9,423 nt of DNA from the NCBI GenBank assembly GCA_013203755.1, contig JABMPI010000657.1, positions 1 through 9,423 of the forward strand, read 5' to 3'. Below are positions 7,187 to 9,423 of the stretch, piece by piece; position 1 is the first letter of the stretch; every line of letters begins with the position of its first letter. The position numbers and the translations under genes are program-made. The notes under the pieces were generated by a model, which saw nothing but the letters and a program-made list of their open reading frames with translations, had not been told where the DNA came from and searched no databases. This stretch comes from Bacteroidota bacterium (GTDB lineage: Bacteria > Bacteroidota > Bacteroidia > Bacteroidales > Prolixibacteraceae).

Positions 7187-7224
7187 AAAAAAAAGCCACC
7201 CGTCGGTTGACAGATGGCTTTTTT
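7187..7224 (-). terminator. Intrinsic terminator of the bamA-ompH-ompH module
   Basis: A stem of AAAAAAGCCA (7189-7198) with TGGCTTTTTT (7215-7224) carries an internal CCC/AGA loop, then GTC/GAC (7202-7204 with 7209-7211) closing a GGTT loop. The minus-strand U-tract comes from the A8 run at 7187-7194. It starts 18 bases after the stop of the second ompH gene and separates that module from the glycogen synthase promoter. Confidence 0.88.
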
Positions 7225-7241
7225 AATAAAATCGTTAAATT

Positions 7242-7751
7242 TTACTGAATTCCCAACTTGGTTTTTGCCAATGACAAAACATCAATACTTTCGTTTGATT
7301 TGAAAAGTAAACTATTCGCCTCGAAAACATAAAGTAATCCTTTTTCTTTTGCAACCTCTTCAATAGCCGCCTGAGCTTTATCGTAAACGGGTTTTAATAA
7401 CTCGCTTTGCTTTTGCTGAAGCTTACCTTGAGCAGTTTGCGAATACTGTTGTGTACGCTGTTGAATATCCTGAAGCTCACCAATTTTAGCATTCCTTTTA
7501 ATTTCAGATACATCTTCACCTAATTGCTCCAACTCCGTCAATTTGGTTTGATAATTCTTTTGCATTTCACCTAAAACCTCTTCCATTTCACCTTGGTAAG
7601 CACTAAAATCATCTTGTGAAGTTTTATATTCTGGCATAACCTGAACTAAACCTTGCAAATCAATATGGCCAAATTTTGGCGTTTGAGCGCTTACCGTTAC
7701 TGAAGCAACAATAAAAAGAAGAACAGCAACAATTTTCATTAAATTTCTCAT
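7242..7751 (-). CDS. Second OmpH/Skp-type periplasmic chaperone
   Basis: Skp/OmpH family proteins are periplasmic trimers that hold unfolded outer-membrane proteins for delivery to the BAM machine. The ATG at 7751 gives 169 residues. A TTG two codons further upstream is in frame but not needed, and the ATG start yields a clean signal peptide (basic MRNLMK, hydrophobic core, VSA cleavage site before QTPKFG). The mature protein begins with the family's short beta-strand segment (KFGHIDLQGLV), continues as a long Glu/Gln-rich coiled coil (about residues 38-125, the Skp tentacle), and returns to the body with LLYVFEANSLLF. It follows the first ompH gene by 44 bases and shares its terminator. It clearly differs from its neighbour in the coiled coil and C-terminus, so the pair is an old duplication. 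Confidence 0.9.
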   Translation of the reverse strand: MRNLMKIVAVLLFIVASVTVSAQTPKFGHIDLQGLVQVMPEYKTSQDDFSAYQGEMEEVLGEMQKNYQTKLTELEQLGEDVSEIKRNAKIGELQDIQQRTQQYSQTAQGKLQQKQSELLKPVYDKAQAAIEEVAKEKGLLYVFEANSLLFKSNESIDVLSLAKTKLGIQ

Positions 7752-7779
7752 AATCAATGTAGTGTTAAAAAAATTTTGT

Positions 7780-7787
7780 CAAATATA
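7780..7787 (-). promoter_or_regulatory. Candidate -7 element before the second ompH gene
   Basis: The minus strand reads TATATTTG here, an exact match to TAnnTTTG, 28 bases before the ATG at 7751 and overlapping the short intergenic gap. No -33 TTG is seen at the right distance (that region is the coding end of the first ompH), so this may be chance. Confidence 0.25.
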
Positions 7788-7795
7788 GTTATTAA

Positions 7796-8308
7796 TTATT
7801 TATATCCGAGTTTTTGTAAAACCTGATCACTCAGGTCGTATCGTGGATTTGTAAAAAACAATGTAGTACCGCCTGCCTTATCAAAGATTACAGCGTAACT
7901 ACCGTCGTTCGAAATGTCTTGCACGGCATTAAAAATATCGTCTTGAATAGGTTTCACCAATCCCTGACGCTTTTTAAACAAGTCTCCGCTTGGGCCAAAA
8001 TATTTCCTTTGAAGTTGTTTGTAATCTTTTTCCTTTGAAATTATTACATCTTCACGTTTCCGTTTCATATCCTCCGACAGCAATACACTTTCGGCTTGAA
8101 AATCGCCATACATTTGCTCTACTTCTGCATGCATTGATTCCAACTCTTTTTGATACTGCGACGACAACTGATTTAATTGTTCCTGTGCCGCAGTAAAAGC
8201 CGGAATATTTTCCATTATGTATTCCGAATCTATAAATGCAAATTTTTGTGCGTTCGTAGCTATTACTAAAGTAAAAATTACTGCGACTGTCAAAATTATT
8301 TTCTTCAT
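7796..8308 (-). CDS. First OmpH/Skp-type periplasmic chaperone
   Basis: A 170-residue member of the Skp/OmpH family. The N-terminus has a signal peptide (MKKII, hydrophobic core to about residue 17, then TNA before QKFAFID). The mature part opens with KFAFIDSEYIMENIP, the strand-plus-helix start typical of Bacteroidota OmpH proteins. A charged coiled coil occupies about residues 38-115, rich in Glu, Lys and Gln. The C-terminal body strand YAVIFDKAGGTTLFF and the tail NPRYDLSDQVLQKLG are strongly characteristic. The gene lies 67 bases downstream of bamA on the same strand. Its expected role is to escort outer-membrane protein precursors across the periplasm. The TAnnTTTG-like sequence in the gap could give it extra transcription independent of bamA. 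Confidence 0.93.
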   Translation of the reverse strand: MKKIILTVAVIFTLVIATNAQKFAFIDSEYIMENIPAFTAAQEQLNQLSSQYQKELESMHAEVEQMYGDFQAESVLLSEDMKRKREDVIISKEKDYKQLQRKYFGPSGDLFKKRQGLVKPIQDDIFNAVQDISNDGSYAVIFDKAGGTTLFFTNPRYDLSDQVLQKLGYK

Positions 8309-8358
8309 GGCTAATACTTTTTTTTGTTAAACTAAACCTGAATTATCATATTCCATGC

Positions 8359-8366
8359 CAAAACTA
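8359..8366 (-). promoter_or_regulatory. Candidate -7 element for the ompH pair
   Basis: The minus strand reads TAGTTTTG, an exact match to TAnnTTTG, in the 67-base gap between bamA and the first ompH gene, 50 bases before its ATG. A TTG at 8392-8390 lies 23 bases upstream, slightly more than the usual 19-21, so the pair is imperfect. Confidence 0.28.
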
Positions 8367-8375
8367 AATTTCGTT

Positions 8376-9423
8376 TTAAAATTGCTGGCCAATAACAAAG
8401 TGGAATTGACTTCCATTTGAACCCGGACTACCTGGCACTTCGTCAAATCCATATCCCCAATCTATTCCCATTAAACCAAACATTGGTAGGAATATACGAA
8501 CTCCAACACCAGCCGATCGTTGCAAATTAAATGGTACATAATCATGGAAATCTGTACCAGTATTACCTGCTTCAAGAAATGCTAAAGCATAAATAGTTGC
8601 ACTTGGCTTTAATGTAACCGGATAGCGCATCTCCATAGTAAATTTTGAGTACATACTTGAACCATTACGAGGGCTTAAACTATAATCTTTATAACCTCTT
8701 AATGCTACATAATCGGTTCCATAAATGTTATATCCCGACATTCCTGATCCACCCACAATAAATCCTTCAAATGGAGATTGTCTGTTTTCATTAAAATAAC
8801 CTAAAAATCCCATTTCCAACGCAGTACGTAATACCAAATTTGTATTTTTTGTTAATGGATTATACAGTTCACTTTTAAACAACCACTTATGATATTCAAT
8901 CATTTTAAAGCGTTCGTCGTTTGACATCTCTGGCGAACTATAATCTTTATTGGAGAACAACGAGTATGGAGGAGTAACTTTTAAGGTCAGAGACAAATTT
9001 GATCCACCTCTTGGATAAAGCGGCTGATCAACTGAATTCCGGCCAAATACCGTTTTAAAACTAAGGTTGTTAAAAGTTCCATTTACCTGTCCATTTTCAT
9101 CAGCAAGAAAATAGAAATAGCTTCCCATATTTCTTAGATTGTAGTGCTCAAAAGAAGCTTCGTGATAAACCGTAAAATAATTATCAGGGAATGAAAGTCT
9201 GTATCCATAACCTAATGCCAAAGCAGTAGTTTCCCATATTTGGTCATCGTCTTCATTCTCATTTTCCGATTCGTAATTATATTGGTATTGCGGATAACCA
9301 CCATAGCCGCCATAACTACTGCCATAACCACCGCCATAACCGTATGGAGAATAACCATAACCGCCACCGCCGCCATAAGGTGAGCCGCCATAACCACCAC
9401 CGTAACCACCACCGTAACCACCA
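8376..9423 (-). CDS. bamA: BamA (Omp85) outer-membrane assembly factor, C-terminal barrel portion, cut by the window edge
   Basis: BamA is the membrane-embedded core of the BAM complex, which folds beta-barrel proteins into the outer membrane. The last 348 residues are visible; the N-terminus and POTRA domains lie off the right edge. From the C-terminus back I can place strands beta-16 to beta-6, ending in the terminal Phe (IGQQF) that marks outer-membrane barrels. Loop L6 contains VALRGYKDYS with the conserved RG(Y/F) element, preceded by GFIVGG as in E. coli FYAGG...VRGF, though with a longer spacing. PLYPRGG and SFPDNYF match the beta-8/9 and beta-6/7 turn regions. Immediately before beta-6, 43 visible residues are almost only Gly and Tyr, followed by Gln/Tyr/Asn residues and then ESENENEDDD, placing a long low-complexity insert in extracellular loop L3. 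The frame is open throughout. The two ompH genes downstream support BamA over TamA. Confidence 0.93.
   Translation of the reverse strand, partial: GGYGGGYGGGYGGSPYGGGGGYGYSPYGYGGGYGSSYGGYGGYPQYQYNYESENENEDDDQIWETTALALGYGYRLSFPDNYFTVYHEASFEHYNLRNMGSYFYFLADENGQVNGTFNNLSFKTVFGRNSVDQPLYPRGGSNLSLTLKVTPPYSLFSNKDYSSPEMSNDERFKMIEYHKWLFKSELYNPLTKNTNLVLRTALEMGFLGYFNENRQSPFEGFIVGGSGMSGYNIYGTDYVALRGYKDYSLSPRNGSSMYSKFTMEMRYPVTLKPSATIYALAFLEAGNTGTDFHDYVPFNLQRSAGVGVRIFLPMFGLMGIDWGYGFDEVPGSPGSNGSQFHFVIGQQF
9391..9423. repeat. 12-bp tandem repeat encoding Gly-Gly-Gly-Tyr in BamA
   Basis: The plus strand reads TAACCACCACCG twice without mismatch (9391-9402, 9403-9414), then nine bases of a third copy to the window edge. 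On the coding minus strand each unit gives three glycines and a tyrosine. Degenerate versions of the unit continue to about 9294. The array runs off the window, so copy number is unknown. Because the unit is a multiple of three, copy-number change would alter loop length without breaking the frame. Confidence 0.85.

Noticed and set aside
7752..7757. TTG start two codons upstream for the second ompH gene
   Set aside because: The ATG at 7751 gives a normal signal peptide; the two extra residues add nothing.
9219..9221. TTG as the start of a separate 281-residue barrel protein
   Set aside because: The frame is open upstream to the window edge and the 281 residues lack beta-1 to beta-5 and POTRA domains, so the TTG is an internal Leu codon of bamA.
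9212..9421. Minus-strand frame rich in Val/Met/Ala, looking like a membrane peptide
   Set aside because: It is the GY-repeat region of bamA read out of frame; the GGN/TAY codons give Val/Met/Ala when shifted. The bamA frame is open across the same bases.

Overview
The window looks like a chromosome segment from a Bacteroidota bacterium, plausibly of the Marinilabiliales/Prolixibacteraceae type; the lineage is an inference. The evidence is an AT-rich sequence with weak or absent Shine-Dalgarno sites and A-rich leaders, several TAnnTTTG-like -7 promoter elements, the BamA-OmpH-OmpH-MurI gene neighbourhood, and a eukaryote-type (GT3) glycogen synthase. All of it reads as core or housekeeping genome; no phage, transposase, CRISPR array, tRNA or rRNA was found.

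Layout from left to right: (1) 123-638 (+) is a gamma-carbonic-anhydrase-like hexapeptide-repeat protein with a TTG start. (2) 716-1927 (-) is a FucP/GluP-type sugar MFS transporter; it converges with (1) on a shared bidirectional terminator. (3) 2136-3044 and 3054-4142 (+) are a tight two-gene operon, divergent from the transporter, encoding a sugar-phosphate nucleotidyltransferase and a NahK-like anomeric sugar kinase. It ends in a hairpin terminator. (4) 4200-4420 is a gene-free stretch with GC-rich hairpins that looks like a small dispersed repeat. (5) 5267-7099 and 4421-5248 (-) are a GT3 glycogen synthase followed by glutamate racemase, probably co-transcribed. (6) The right end to 7242 (-) is the outer-membrane biogenesis module: the C-terminal part of BamA (cut by the window edge) and two Skp/OmpH-type periplasmic chaperones, closed by a terminator.

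How the genes may work together: transporter, kinase and nucleotidyltransferase could form a salvage route (free sugar in, sugar-1-phosphate, NDP-sugar). BamA with the OmpH pair assembles outer-membrane beta-barrel proteins. Glycogen synthase stores glucose, and MurI supplies D-glutamate for peptidoglycan.

The most unusual item is at the right edge. The BamA beta-barrel carries a very Gly/Tyr-rich low-complexity segment (37 of the 43 visible residues are G or Y) followed by an acidic Asn/Glu/Asp stretch. Both sit immediately before the strand I assign as beta-6, that is in extracellular loop L3. The segment is partly encoded by a perfect 12-bp tandem repeat that runs off the window.
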